A stretch of 64,000 nucleotides of DNA from the NCBI RefSeq assembly GCF_004217545.1, contig NZ_SHKY01000001.1, forward strand, positions 1,054,001 through 1,118,000, written 5' to 3'. Shown in pieces: positions 43,360 to 52,515 of this stretch. This DNA is from Krasilnikovia cinnamomea (lineage in GTDB: Bacteria > Actinomycetota > Actinomycetes > Mycobacteriales > Micromonosporaceae). The translations under genes and the position numbers were made by a program. A model generated the notes under the pieces. The model was given only the letters and a program-made list of their open reading frames with translations, was not told where the DNA came from and did no database searches. How positions within the stretch are numbered: the first letter of the stretch is position 1; every line of letters begins with the position of its first letter.

Positions 43360-44406
43360 GTGACCAAGCGTCTCGCCGAGGTGGCGAAGAAGGCGGGCGT
43401 CAGCGAGGCGACCGTCAGCCGGGTGCTCAACGGGCGCAGCGGGGTCTCCGCGGCGACCCGGACCTCCGTACTGACCGCGCTCGACGTGCTGGGCTACGAG
43501 CGACCGACGAAGCTGCGCGGGGAGCGTGGCCGCCTCGTCGGCCTGGTCCTGCCGGAACTGCAGAACCCGATCTTCCCGGCCCTGGCCGAGGTGGTGACCG
43601 CGTCGCTGGCGCAGCGCGGCTTCACCCCGGCCCTGTGCGCGCGCACGATCGGCGGCGTCCCGGAACGCGACTACATCGAGATGCTGCTCGACCACCAGGT
43701 CTCCGGGGTGGTCTTCGCGGGCGGCGCGTACGCGCTGGCCGAGGCCGAACACGGCCACTACCGGCAACTGCGGGAGCGGCGCATGCCCGTGGTCATGGTC
43801 AACGCGGGCGTGCCGGGGCTGGGCTTCCCGCACATCTCCACGGACGACGCGGTCGCGGTCGAGCAGGCGTACGGTCATCTGCGCTCGCTCGGCCACGAGC
43901 GGATCGGCCTGGTCACCGGGCCGCAGGATCATGTGCCGTCGCGCCGCAAGTTGGCGGCCGTGTCGGCCGTGGCGGGCTGGTCCGAGGCCGACCGTGACGC
44001 GCTGGTGGAGCGCACGACCTTCTCCATGGAGAGCGCCCGGCTGGCCGCGACCCGGCTGATGCAGCGCGGCGCGACCGGCCTGATCTGCGCCAGTGACGTG
44101 CTGGCGCTGGGTTCCATCCGGGCCGCGCGGCGGCTGGGGCTGGCCGTGCCGGACGACGTCTCGGTCGTGGGCTTCGACGACAGCGCGCTGATGACCTGCA
44201 CCGATCCGCCGTTGACGACGGTGCGCCAGCCGATCGAGCTGATGGGCCAGGCCGCCGTGGACGTCCTGGTGCACCAGATCGAGGGCGGCGCGGCCAGCAC
44301 GGACGAGCTGCTGTTCGAGCCGGAGCTGGTGGTGCGCGGCTCCACCGGCCGGGCACCGGCGCGCGTTCCCGCGACAGCCACCGGGCCGCGGCCCGGGACG
44401 GTCTGA
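43360..44406 (+). CDS. LacI-family transcriptional repressor of the glucan locus
   Basis: A 348-residue regulator. The helix-turn-helix is RLAEVAKKAGVSEATVSRVLNGRSGVS (in part) followed by the LacI hinge and a periplasmic-binding-like effector domain (GLVLPELQNPIFPALAEVV; GLICASDVLALGSIRAARRLGL; VGFDDSALMT). GTG at 43360 is chosen because family members start a few residues before this motif. It lies directly before the sugar ABC transporter genes with a terminator between, and probably represses them until an oligosaccharide binds. Confidence 0.92.
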   Translation: MTKRLAEVAKKAGVSEATVSRVLNGRSGVSAATRTSVLTALDVLGYERPTKLRGERGRLVGLVLPELQNPIFPALAEVVTASLAQRGFTPALCARTIGGVPERDYIEMLLDHQVSGVVFAGGAYALAEAEHGHYRQLRERRMPVVMVNAGVPGLGFPHISTDDAVAVEQAYGHLRSLGHERIGLVTGPQDHVPSRRKLAAVSAVAGWSEADRDALVERTTFSMESARLAATRLMQRGATGLICASDVLALGSIRAARRLGLAVPDDVSVVGFDDSALMTCTDPPLTTVRQPIELMGQAAVDVLVHQIEGGAASTDELLFEPELVVRGSTGRAPARVPATATGPRPGTV

Positions 44407-44450
44407 CGCCCCGGGGGCAGGCCCCGCAGCGCAGGACATTCATCGACGCC

Positions 44451-44479
44451 GAAGGGCGGGCCGATCCGGCCCGCCCTTC
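44451..44479 (+). terminator. Terminator after the LacI gene
   Basis: GAAGGGCGGGCC and GGCCCGCCCTTC form a perfect 12-13-bp stem with a 3-5-nt loop, 45 bp after the LacI stop. A T-rich run (about 44508-44520) follows further on, upstream of the transporter promoter. Confidence 0.75.
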
Positions 44480-44647
44480 ACTGCTTCCCGGCCCTCGTTG
44501 CAGTCGTGTTTTTTCTTCTTCTGATCCGATTCTTGCGGAGTTCAGTTCGCCTTTGTATCGTCATCGCCACGAAACATACGGGGCTTCGAACCCCCGTCCC
44601 CTCCACATCCCCACGCCTCACCCACCCCTGCGAAAGGGCGATGTCAT

Positions 44648-45997
44648 ATGTCCACGTTCACGCTGCGCGCCGCGCTCGGGCTGCTGCTCGCCGCCGGTGT
44701 CTGCCTGTCCGCCGCCGGATGCGGTGACGACGACGCCCCCGCCACGAAGGACGGCAAGGTCACTCTCGTGATCAACGGCCTGCCCCCGGCCACCGAGAAG
44801 GCCAACCACGACCGGTTCCTGGCCAACGTCGCCGAGTTCGAGAAGGCGAACCCGGACATCACGATCGACGCCCGCGAGGGCAAGATGGACCCGCAGACCT
44901 TCCCCGCCAAGCTGGCGGGCGGCCAGCTCGAAGACGTCTTCTACGTCTACTTCACCGACCCGGCCGGGCTGATCGCCAAGCACCAGGTCTCCGACGTCAG
45001 CAAGTACCTCAAGGACTTCCCGGCCACCAGCCAGATCAAGCCCGAGGTGTTGCGGGTCTTCCAAGACGGCAAGGGCGGCACGTACGGCCTGCCGTACAAG
45101 AACTACTCGATGGGTCTGCTCTACAACCGCGACCTGTTCACCAAGGCCGGGCTGGACCCGAACGCCCCACCCGCGACCTGGGCCGACCTGCGCACGGCCG
45201 CCAAGAAGATCGCCGATCTCGGCGCCGGACACGTCGGGTACGGCGACTACAGCAAGAGCAACACCGGCGGCTGGCACTTCACCACGGAGCTCTACTCGCT
45301 CGGCGGCGACGTCGCCGTCAACGACGGTGGCACCTGGAAGGCCGCCTTCAACACCGCACCGGGCCGCCAGGTCCTGCAGCAGCTCAAGGACATGCGCTGG
45401 ACGGACAACTCGATGGGCAGCAGGCAGCTGCTCGAATGGGCCGACCTGCTGCAGATGATGGGCGGCGGCAAGCTCGGCATGTACCTGGCCACCGCCGACA
45501 ACATCCCCACGATCGTCAACCAGTACAAGGGCGACTACCAGACGTACGGCCTGGGGCCGATCCCGGACGGCCGGGGCACGCTGGGTGGTGGCGAGGGCTA
45601 CATGTTCAAGGCGGGGCTGAGCCCCGAGAAGATCCGGGCCGGGCTGAAGTGGTTGACGTTCTGGTTCACCTCCCCCGACCGCATCGCCGCCGAGAACAAG
45701 TGGGCCAGCGAGACCAAGCAGCCCGTCGGCCTGCCCGAACCCGCCATCTACACCGGCGACGCCGCCGCCAAGCAGGCCGCCGCCGACAAGCAGTACGCGA
45801 ACGTCCCGCAGCAGAACTACGCGCCGTTCGTCGCAGGCCGCGTCCCGGTCAAGCTGGAACCCCCGAACGCCCAGCAGATCTACGCGGTGCTCGACGTCGC
45901 GATGCAGAAGGTGCTCACCGACCGGAACGCGAACGTCGACCAGCTCCTGACCGACGCCGAGAAGCAGGTCAACTCGATCCTGGCCGGGGTCCGGTAG
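44648..45997 (+). CDS. Sugar-binding lipoprotein of an ABC importer
   Basis: A 449-residue solute-binding protein (family 1, CUT1 type). The lipobox LSAAGC places the lipid-modified Cys at 25. VTLVINGLPP and QTFPAKLAGGQLEDVFYVYF (in part) and C-terminal QQIYAVLDVAMQKVL are typical of malto-/oligosaccharide binders. ATG with GAAAGGG 9 nt upstream. First gene of the transporter operon; the permease starts 3 nt after its stop. The substrate is inferred from context to be a gluco-oligosaccharide, possibly nigero- or malto-oligosaccharides. Confidence 0.92.
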   Translation: MSTFTLRAALGLLLAAGVCLSAAGCGDDDAPATKDGKVTLVINGLPPATEKANHDRFLANVAEFEKANPDITIDAREGKMDPQTFPAKLAGGQLEDVFYVYFTDPAGLIAKHQVSDVSKYLKDFPATSQIKPEVLRVFQDGKGGTYGLPYKNYSMGLLYNRDLFTKAGLDPNAPPATWADLRTAAKKIADLGAGHVGYGDYSKSNTGGWHFTTELYSLGGDVAVNDGGTWKAAFNTAPGRQVLQQLKDMRWTDNSMGSRQLLEWADLLQMMGGGKLGMYLATADNIPTIVNQYKGDYQTYGLGPIPDGRGTLGGGEGYMFKAGLSPEKIRAGLKWLTFWFTSPDRIAAENKWASETKQPVGLPEPAIYTGDAAAKQAAADKQYANVPQQNYAPFVAGRVPVKLEPPNAQQIYAVLDVAMQKVLTDRNANVDQLLTDAEKQVNSILAGVR

Positions 45998-45999
45998 CC

Positions 46000-46887
46000 G
46001 TGACGCAGCCGATGGCCCGCCTGCGCCGCAAGGCCGCGGACAACCTGTTGGCGTACGCCTTCCTCGCGGCGGGCCTCGCCTGCTTCGCGCTGTTCTCCTG
46101 GTACCCGCTGGTGCGCGGCATCGTGCTGAGCTTCCAGCAGGTCAACTTCGTCACCGACCCGTGGTGGGTGGGCCTGGACAACTACCGGGCCCTCTTCGAC
46201 GACCCGCTGTTCTGGACCGCCTGGCGCAACACGCTGGTCTTCACCGGCATGGCGCTCGTCCTCGGGTACGCGCTGCCGTTCGCGGTGGCCGTACTGATCA
46301 ACGAGTTCCGTCATCTCACCGGGCTGTTCCGGGTGCTGGTCTACCTGCCCGTCATGCTGCCGCCGATCGTCAGCGTCCTGCTGTGGCGCTACTTCTACGA
46401 CCCCGGCGACGGGCTGTTCAACACCGTCCTGCGCGGCGTGGGGCTGCCCGAGTCGCAGTGGACCCAGTCCCCGCGCACCGCGATGATCTCGCTGGTCCTG
46501 GTCTCCACCTGGGCGAACATGGGCGGCGCCACGCTGATGTACCTGGCCGCGCTGCAGGGCGTGCCCGGCGAACTGTACGAGGCGGCCGAGCTGGACGGCG
46601 CGAGCGTCTGGCAGCGGCTGCGCCACGTCACGATCCCGCAGTTGCGGTTCGTCCTGCTGGTCCTGCTGCTGCTGCAGATCATCGCGACGATGCAGGTCTT
46701 CATCGAGCCGTTCCAGCTCACCGGCACGTCCAGCCCGGACACCATCACCGTGATGGTGCTGATCTACCGGTACGCGTTCACGGTCAACAACGACTTCGGC
46801 CTGGCCGCCGCGATGAGCGTGCTGCTGTTCGGAGTGCTCGGCGCGTTCTCCGCGCTGTACCTGCGGCTGACCCGGAACGCGGACTGA
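46000..46887 (+). CDS. Sugar ABC transporter permease, MalF type
   Basis: A 295-residue permease with six membrane helices. The first carries FLAAGLACFALFSWYPLVRGIV, and the cytoplasmic EAA loop reads YEAAELDGASVWQRLRHVTIPQL (in part), which contacts the ATPase. GTG start 3 nt after the binding protein stop. No ATPase gene is found in the locus, so a shared MsiK-like ATPase is probably used. Confidence 0.93.
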   Translation: MTQPMARLRRKAADNLLAYAFLAAGLACFALFSWYPLVRGIVLSFQQVNFVTDPWWVGLDNYRALFDDPLFWTAWRNTLVFTGMALVLGYALPFAVAVLINEFRHLTGLFRVLVYLPVMLPPIVSVLLWRYFYDPGDGLFNTVLRGVGLPESQWTQSPRTAMISLVLVSTWANMGGATLMYLAALQGVPGELYEAAELDGASVWQRLRHVTIPQLRFVLLVLLLLQIIATMQVFIEPFQLTGTSSPDTITVMVLIYRYAFTVNNDFGLAAAMSVLLFGVLGAFSALYLRLTRNAD

Positions 46888-46897
46888 GGAGCGACGC

Positions 46898-47848
46898 ATG
46901 ACCCTGACCGCCCCACCCCCCACGCGGGTCACCCCGCCCGCGACGGCTCCGGCTCGCCGGCGCCCCCGGGCATCAGGACCACGCACCCTGATCTCCGCCG
47001 CCGACCTCCACCGGCACCGCGTCGCCTACCTCGTGGTGCTCGCGCTGACCCTGGTCGCCTTCTGCCTGGTGTTCCTGTTCCCGCTGTACTGGATGGCGAG
47101 CGGCGCGCTGAAGTCACCGCAGGAGTTCGCGCAGAACCCGCCCACCCTCGTCCCGCACACCGTGCACCCCGAGACGTACGCGACCGCGTGGGACTCCATG
47201 CGGATCGGCCGGTACTTCCTCAACACGGTCGGCTACGCGCTCGGCGCCTGGCTCGTCCAGCTCACCGTCGCGGTGGCCGCCGCGTACGCGCTGTCCAAGC
47301 TGCGGCCGATGTTCGGCCGGGTCGTGCTCGGCGCCATGCTGGCCAGCCTCATGCTGCCCGCCGCCGCGCTGCTGGTCCCGGCGTACCTGACCGTCACGGA
47401 CGTCCCGCTGCTGCACGTCAACCTGCTGAACACCCCGTGGGCGCTGTGGCTGCCGGCCGCCGCGAACGCCTTCAACGTGTACGTCCTCAAGCGGTTCTTC
47501 GACCAGATCCCGAACGACCTGCTGGACGCGGCCGCGATCGACGGCGCCGGGCGGCTGCGGGTGCTGTGGTCGGTCGTGCTGCCGCTGTCACGGCCGGTCC
47601 TCGGCGTCGTCTCGATCTTCGCCATCATCGGGACCTGGAAGGACTTCCTGTGGCCGCTGCTGGTGCTGCAGGACCCGGACGCGCAGACCCTGAGCGTCGC
47701 ACTGAGCCGCCTGGCGAACACCAGCCAGGTGCCGCCGACACAGTTCCTGGCCGGGCTCGTCATCGCCAGCGTACCGATGATCGCCGTCTTCCTGATCTTC
47801 CAACGCAGCATCATCGGCGGCCTGTCCGCCGGCTCGCTCAAGGGCTGA
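46898..47848 (+). CDS. Sugar ABC transporter permease, MalG type
   Basis: A 316-residue permease. After a Pro-rich N-terminus it has six helices, and the EAA loop is LLDAAAIDGAGRLRVLWSVVLPLSRP (in part). It pairs with the MalF-type permease 10 bp upstream to form the channel. ATG start behind GAGGAGC. Confidence 0.93.
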   Translation: MTLTAPPPTRVTPPATAPARRRPRASGPRTLISAADLHRHRVAYLVVLALTLVAFCLVFLFPLYWMASGALKSPQEFAQNPPTLVPHTVHPETYATAWDSMRIGRYFLNTVGYALGAWLVQLTVAVAAAYALSKLRPMFGRVVLGAMLASLMLPAAALLVPAYLTVTDVPLLHVNLLNTPWALWLPAAANAFNVYVLKRFFDQIPNDLLDAAAIDGAGRLRVLWSVVLPLSRPVLGVVSIFAIIGTWKDFLWPLLVLQDPDAQTLSVALSRLANTSQVPPTQFLAGLVIASVPMIAVFLIFQRSIIGGLSAGSLKG

Positions 47849-47875
47849 CCCCACCCTCCCTACCGGAGAAAGCAG

Positions 47876-49477
47876 GTGACCGTGGCTACCCAGTGGTGGC
47901 GCGATGCGGTGATCTACCAGATCTACCCGCGCAGCTTCGCGGACGGCGACGGCGACGGCATCGGCGACCTCGCCGGCATCCGCCGCCGCCTGGGGCACCT
48001 CGCGGACCTGGGCGTCAACGCGATCTGGATGAGTCCCTGGTATCCGTCCCCGATGGCCGACGCGGGCTACGACGTGGCCGACTTCCGGGACATCGACCCC
48101 GTCTTCGGCACCATGGCCGAGGCCCGGACCCTGATCCGCGAGGCGCACGCCGCCGGGATCCGGCTGATCGTCGACATCGTCCCGAACCACGTCTCCGCCC
48201 ACCACCCGTGGTTCACGGCCGCCCTGGCCGCGCCGGACGCCCCCGAACGCGACTACTTCTGGTTCCGCCCGGGCGGGGCGGCCCCGAACTCCTGGCGCAG
48301 CGAGTTCGGCGGGCCCGCCTGGACCCGCACGGTGAGCGGCGACTGGTACCTGCACCTGTTCACGCCCGAGCAGCCCGACCTCAACTGGGACCACCCCGAC
48401 GTGCGCGCCGAATTCGAGAACATCCTGCGGTTCTGGTTCGACGCCGGGGTCGACGGGATCCGGATCGACTCGGCGGCCCTGCTGCTCAAGGACCCCGCGC
48501 TGCCCGAGGTGCCGGAGCACGGACCGCACCCGTACCACGACCTCGACGGGGTGCACGACATCTACCGGTCCTGGCGGCGGGTGGCCGACGGCTACCCCGA
48601 CCGGGCGCTGATCGGCGAGGTGTGGCTGCCCGACGCCGAGCGGTTCGCCCGCTACCTGCGCCCCGACGAACTGCACGCCGCCTTCAACTTCGACTTCCTC
48701 GGCTGCGCCTGGGACCCGGACCTGCTGCGCGAGTGCATCGACCGGACCCTGCACGTCCACGCCGCCGTGGGCGCCCCCGCCACCTGGGTGCTGTCCAACC
48801 ACGACGTCACCCGCCACGTCACCCGGTACGGCCGCCGCGACACCACCTTCAGCTTCGCCACCAAACGCGAGGGCACCCCGGTCGACCTGGAACTCGGCAC
48901 CCGCCGCGCCCGGGCCGCCGCCCTGCTGTCACTGTCGCTGCCCGGCACCGCGTACGTGTATCAGGGCGAGGAACTGGGCCTGTGGGAGCACGAGAACATC
49001 CCGCCCGGGCTGCGGCAGGACCCGATGTGGGCGCGCTCGGGCCACGGCCGCGACGGGTGCCGGGTGCCGCTGCCCTGGCACGGCGACGAGCCGCCGTTCG
49101 GCTTCTCCCCCGGCAGCACCGCCGAGCCGTGGCTGCCGCAACCGCCGGAGTGGAAGGGCCTGACCGTGGCGGCCCAGAGCGGCGACCCCAGCTCGATGCT
49201 GGAGCTGTACCGCACCGCGATCCGGCTGCGCCGGGCCGAGCCGGGCCTGCACACCCCGGCGATGACGTGGCTGCCGAGCGCGCCGGGCACGCTCGCCTAC
49301 ACGCGCGGGCCCGGATTCGCCTGCGTCGTCAACCTGTCCACGGCCCCGGTCGCGCTGCCGGACCACGAGACCCGCCTGCTGGCCAGCAGCCCCCTCGACG
49401 GTGACCTGCTGCCCCCGGACACCGCGGTGTGGCTGCGCCTGCGGCAGGACCGACTTCCCGATCACCTGGCCACCTGA
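47876..49477 (+). CDS. GH13 alpha-glucosidase (oligo-1,6-glucosidase/alpha-glucosidase group)
   Basis: A 533-residue cytoplasmic glycoside hydrolase. AVIYQIYPRSFADGDGDGIGD is the hallmark of the GH13 alpha-glucosidase subfamilies (in part). Catalytic residues are D198 (GIRIDSA), E248 (IGEVW) and D310 (SNHD). No signal peptide is present, so it would cleave imported oligosaccharides to glucose. The start is GTG at 47876 behind GGAGAAA; another GTG two codons later is equally possible. It follows the permease by 27 bp and precedes the GH87 gene by 14 bp. Confidence 0.93.
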   Translation: MTVATQWWRDAVIYQIYPRSFADGDGDGIGDLAGIRRRLGHLADLGVNAIWMSPWYPSPMADAGYDVADFRDIDPVFGTMAEARTLIREAHAAGIRLIVDIVPNHVSAHHPWFTAALAAPDAPERDYFWFRPGGAAPNSWRSEFGGPAWTRTVSGDWYLHLFTPEQPDLNWDHPDVRAEFENILRFWFDAGVDGIRIDSAALLLKDPALPEVPEHGPHPYHDLDGVHDIYRSWRRVADGYPDRALIGEVWLPDAERFARYLRPDELHAAFNFDFLGCAWDPDLLRECIDRTLHVHAAVGAPATWVLSNHDVTRHVTRYGRRDTTFSFATKREGTPVDLELGTRRARAAALLSLSLPGTAYVYQGEELGLWEHENIPPGLRQDPMWARSGHGRDGCRVPLPWHGDEPPFGFSPGSTAEPWLPQPPEWKGLTVAAQSGDPSSMLELYRTAIRLRRAEPGLHTPAMTWLPSAPGTLAYTRGPGFACVVNLSTAPVALPDHETRLLASSPLDGDLLPPDTAVWLRLRQDRLPDHLAT

Positions 49478-49491
49478 CGAAAGGGATCCCC

Positions 49492-52461
49492 ATGGCCATC
49501 CGCCCCTCCCCCTCCCATCCCCGGCTGCGGCGCCTGCTGGCCGTCCTCGCCAGCGTCGTCGCCGCCGCATCCCTCACCGCCACGGCTCCCGCCCGCGCCG
49601 CCGAGACCAATCTGGCGGCCGGAAAGGCGTTCACCGCCAGCAGCAGTACCGAGGTCTACCAGCCGGGCAGGGCCGGCGACGGCGACGCGGACACGTACTG
49701 GGAGAGCGCCAACAACGCGTTCCCGCAGTGGATTCAGGTCGACCTCGGCTCGGCCGTCGCGCTCGACAAGGTCGTGCTGCGGCTGCCACCGGCCCCGGCA
49801 TGGGCGACCCGCACCCAGACCGTGTCCTTCAGGGGCAGCACCGACGGCTCGACCTTCGCGGAGCTGAAGCCGGGCGCCGGGTACGTCTTCAACCCGGCGA
49901 GCGGCAACACGGTCACCGTCGACCTGCCCGCGACCACCACCCGCTACCTGCGGCTGACCTTCACGGCGAACACCGGCTGGCCCGCCGGTCAGCTGGCCGA
50001 GCTCGAGGTGTACGGGCCGACCACACCACCACCGACCGGCACCGACCTCGCCGCCGGCAAGCCGATCGAGGCGTCGTCCACGATGTATTCGTTCGCGGCC
50101 ACCAACGCGAACGACGGCAACGTGGCGACCTACTGGGAGGGCAGCGCGTACCCGGCGAACCTCACCGTGAAGCTGGGCTCCGACGCGGTCACCAAGGCCG
50201 TCGTGGTGAAGCTGAACCCGGATCCGATCTGGGCGGCGCGCACCCAGACGTTCTCGATCCTGGGGCGGGCGCACGACGCGTCCGCGTTCACCACGCTGGT
50301 GAGATCCGCGACGTACCGCTTCGATCCGGCCTCGGGTAACACGGTCACCGTCGCGGTCAGCGCGACCGTCGCGGACGTGCGGCTCGGTTTCACCGCCAAC
50401 ACCGGAGCACCGAGCGGCCAGGTGGCGGAGTTCCAGGTCATCGGCACCCCGGTGCCGGAACCCGAGACCTCCGACCTGGTCGGCGCCGCCTCGTGGTCGC
50501 CGGGCAACCCGGCCGCGGGCGACCCGGTCACCTTCTCGGTGACCCTGCGCAACGCCGGGAACATCGCCTCGGCGTCCGGCGCGCACGCCGTCACGGTCAC
50601 GATCCTCAACGGCTCGACCACGGTACGCACCCTGACCGGCTCGTACACCGGAACCCTGGCGCCCGGCGCCTCGGCACCGCCGATCGCGCTCGGTTCCTGG
50701 ACGGCCGCCACCGGCCGGTACACCGTGCGTACCGTGATCGCGGACGACCCCGGCGAGCTGCCGGACCGCAGGGCCAACAACACCACCGAGACGCCGCTGC
50801 TGGTGGGTCGCGGTGCGAACATGCCGTACGACTCCTACGAGGCCGAGGACGGTCAGCTCGGCGGCGGCGCCCAGGTCGTCGGCCCGAACCGCACCATCGG
50901 CGACCTCGCCGGGGAGGCCTCCGGGCGGCGGGCCGTCACGCTGAACCAGATCGGCGCGTCCGTCCAGTGGACCACCAAGGCGAAGACGAACACGCTGGTC
51001 GCCCGCTTCTCCATCCCGGACGGCACAAACAGCTCGATCAACGTGTACGTCGACGGCACCCTGAACCGCACCCTGCCCCTCACCTCGAAGTACGCGTGGC
51101 TGTACGGCGAGGAGGCCAACCCGCAGAACTCGGGCACCGGCGCCCGGCACATCTACGACGAGGCCAACATCATGCTGACCGGCACCGTGGCGGCGGGCAG
51201 CACGATCCGCCTGCAGAAGGACGGCGCGAACCCCGGCCCGATCGCCATCGACTTCATCAACACCGAACAGGTCACCCCGATCGCGAACCCCGACCCGGCG
51301 AAGTACGTGGTCCCGTCCGGGTTCGACCAGCAGGCCGTGCAGGCGGCGCTGGACGCGGCCCGGATGGACACCGGCAAGACCGGGGTGTACCTGCCCGCGG
51401 GTGACTACCGCACCACGGGCAAGTTCCAGGTGTTCGGCCGGGCGATCCAGGTCGTCGGCGCGGGACCGTGGTACACCCGCTTCTCCACGCCCACCGACCA
51501 GACCGAGACCGACGCCGGGTTCTCGGCGCAGAGCGGCGCGGGCGGCTCGGCGTTCAAGAACTTCGCGTTCTTCGGCAACTACACGATCCGCCGGGACGGC
51601 CCCGGCAAGGTGTTCGACTTCAGCAACATCGCCGACATCACGATCGACAACATCTGGGCCGAGCACGTGGTGTGCCTGTACTGGGGCGCGAACACCGACC
51701 GGATGACCCTCAGCAACTCGCGGATCCGGAACACGTTCGCCGACGGCCTCAACATGACCAACGGCAGCACGGACAACCACGTGGTCAACATCGAGGCGCG
51801 GGCGACCGGCGACGACAGCTTCGCGCTGTTCTCGGCGATCGACGCGGGCGGCGCCGACGAGACCGGCAACGTGTACGAGAACCTGACCTCGATCCTGACC
51901 TGGCGCGCCGCCGGGGTCGCGGTGTACGGCGGCTACAACAACAAGTTCCGCAACATCTACATCGCCGACACGCTGGTGTACTCCGGCATCACCATCAGTT
52001 CGCTGGACTTCGGCATCCCGATGAACGGTTTCGGCGCCGACCCGCCGACCGTCTTCGACAACGTCACCATCGTCCGCGCGGGCGGGCACTTCTGGGGCGC
52101 GCAGACCTTTCCCGCGATCTGGGTGTTCTCCGCCTCGAAGGTGTTCCAGGGCATCCGGGTGAGCAATGTGGACATCATCGACCCCACGTATTCGGGCATC
52201 ATGTTCCAGACCAACTACGTGGGCGGCCAACCACAGTTCCCGATCAAGGACACGACGTTCACGAACGTCACCATCACCGGCGCGCAGCGCAGCGGTGACG
52301 CGTTCGACGCCAAGTCCGGCTTCGGCATCTGGGCCAACCCGATGCCCGAGGCTGGTCAGGGCCCGGCCGTCGGCGAGGTGAGCTTCACCAACCTGCGGCT
52401 GGCGAACAACCACCGCGACATCGAGAACCCGACCACCACGTTCACGATCCGCCGCAATTGA
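49492..52461 (+). CDS. Secreted GH87 alpha-1,3-glucanase (mycodextranase/mutanase type)
   Basis: A 989-residue secreted enzyme. Signal peptide 1-36 (ending PARA). Two discoidin/F5-8C-like modules (about 38-180 and 185-325), a CARDB-like beta domain (about 330-440), a CBM35-like module (about 445-600) and a beta-helix catalytic domain (about 600-980). Asp at 751, 774 and 775 (ADGLN ... TGDDSF) have the same 23/24-residue spacing as the three catalytic Asp of characterised GH87 enzymes. ATG start with GAAAGGGA. It should cut fungal or bacterial alpha-1,3-glucan outside the cell and feed the transporter encoded upstream. Confidence 0.85.
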   Translation: MAIRPSPSHPRLRRLLAVLASVVAAASLTATAPARAAETNLAAGKAFTASSSTEVYQPGRAGDGDADTYWESANNAFPQWIQVDLGSAVALDKVVLRLPPAPAWATRTQTVSFRGSTDGSTFAELKPGAGYVFNPASGNTVTVDLPATTTRYLRLTFTANTGWPAGQLAELEVYGPTTPPPTGTDLAAGKPIEASSTMYSFAATNANDGNVATYWEGSAYPANLTVKLGSDAVTKAVVVKLNPDPIWAARTQTFSILGRAHDASAFTTLVRSATYRFDPASGNTVTVAVSATVADVRLGFTANTGAPSGQVAEFQVIGTPVPEPETSDLVGAASWSPGNPAAGDPVTFSVTLRNAGNIASASGAHAVTVTILNGSTTVRTLTGSYTGTLAPGASAPPIALGSWTAATGRYTVRTVIADDPGELPDRRANNTTETPLLVGRGANMPYDSYEAEDGQLGGGAQVVGPNRTIGDLAGEASGRRAVTLNQIGASVQWTTKAKTNTLVARFSIPDGTNSSINVYVDGTLNRTLPLTSKYAWLYGEEANPQNSGTGARHIYDEANIMLTGTVAAGSTIRLQKDGANPGPIAIDFINTEQVTPIANPDPAKYVVPSGFDQQAVQAALDAARMDTGKTGVYLPAGDYRTTGKFQVFGRAIQVVGAGPWYTRFSTPTDQTETDAGFSAQSGAGGSAFKNFAFFGNYTIRRDGPGKVFDFSNIADITIDNIWAEHVVCLYWGANTDRMTLSNSRIRNTFADGLNMTNGSTDNHVVNIEARATGDDSFALFSAIDAGGADETGNVYENLTSILTWRAAGVAVYGGYNNKFRNIYIADTLVYSGITISSLDFGIPMNGFGADPPTVFDNVTIVRAGGHFWGAQTFPAIWVFSASKVFQGIRVSNVDIIDPTYSGIMFQTNYVGGQPQFPIKDTTFTNVTITGAQRSGDAFDAKSGFGIWANPMPEAGQGPAVGEVSFTNLRLANNHRDIENPTTTFTIRRN

Positions 52462-52469
52462 GTACGGCG

Positions 52470-52515
52470 GGCCCGCAGCTTCCGTCCCTACCCGGCGAAA
52501 CGGGAGCTGCGGGCC
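52470..52515. terminator. Convergent terminator between GH87 and GH26 genes
   Basis: A 16-bp stem with one mismatch (GGCCCGCAGCTTCCGT / ACGGGAGCTGCGGGCC, loop about 14 nt) spans the 26-bp gap and the last codons of the GH26 gene, serving both convergent genes. Confidence 0.6.
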
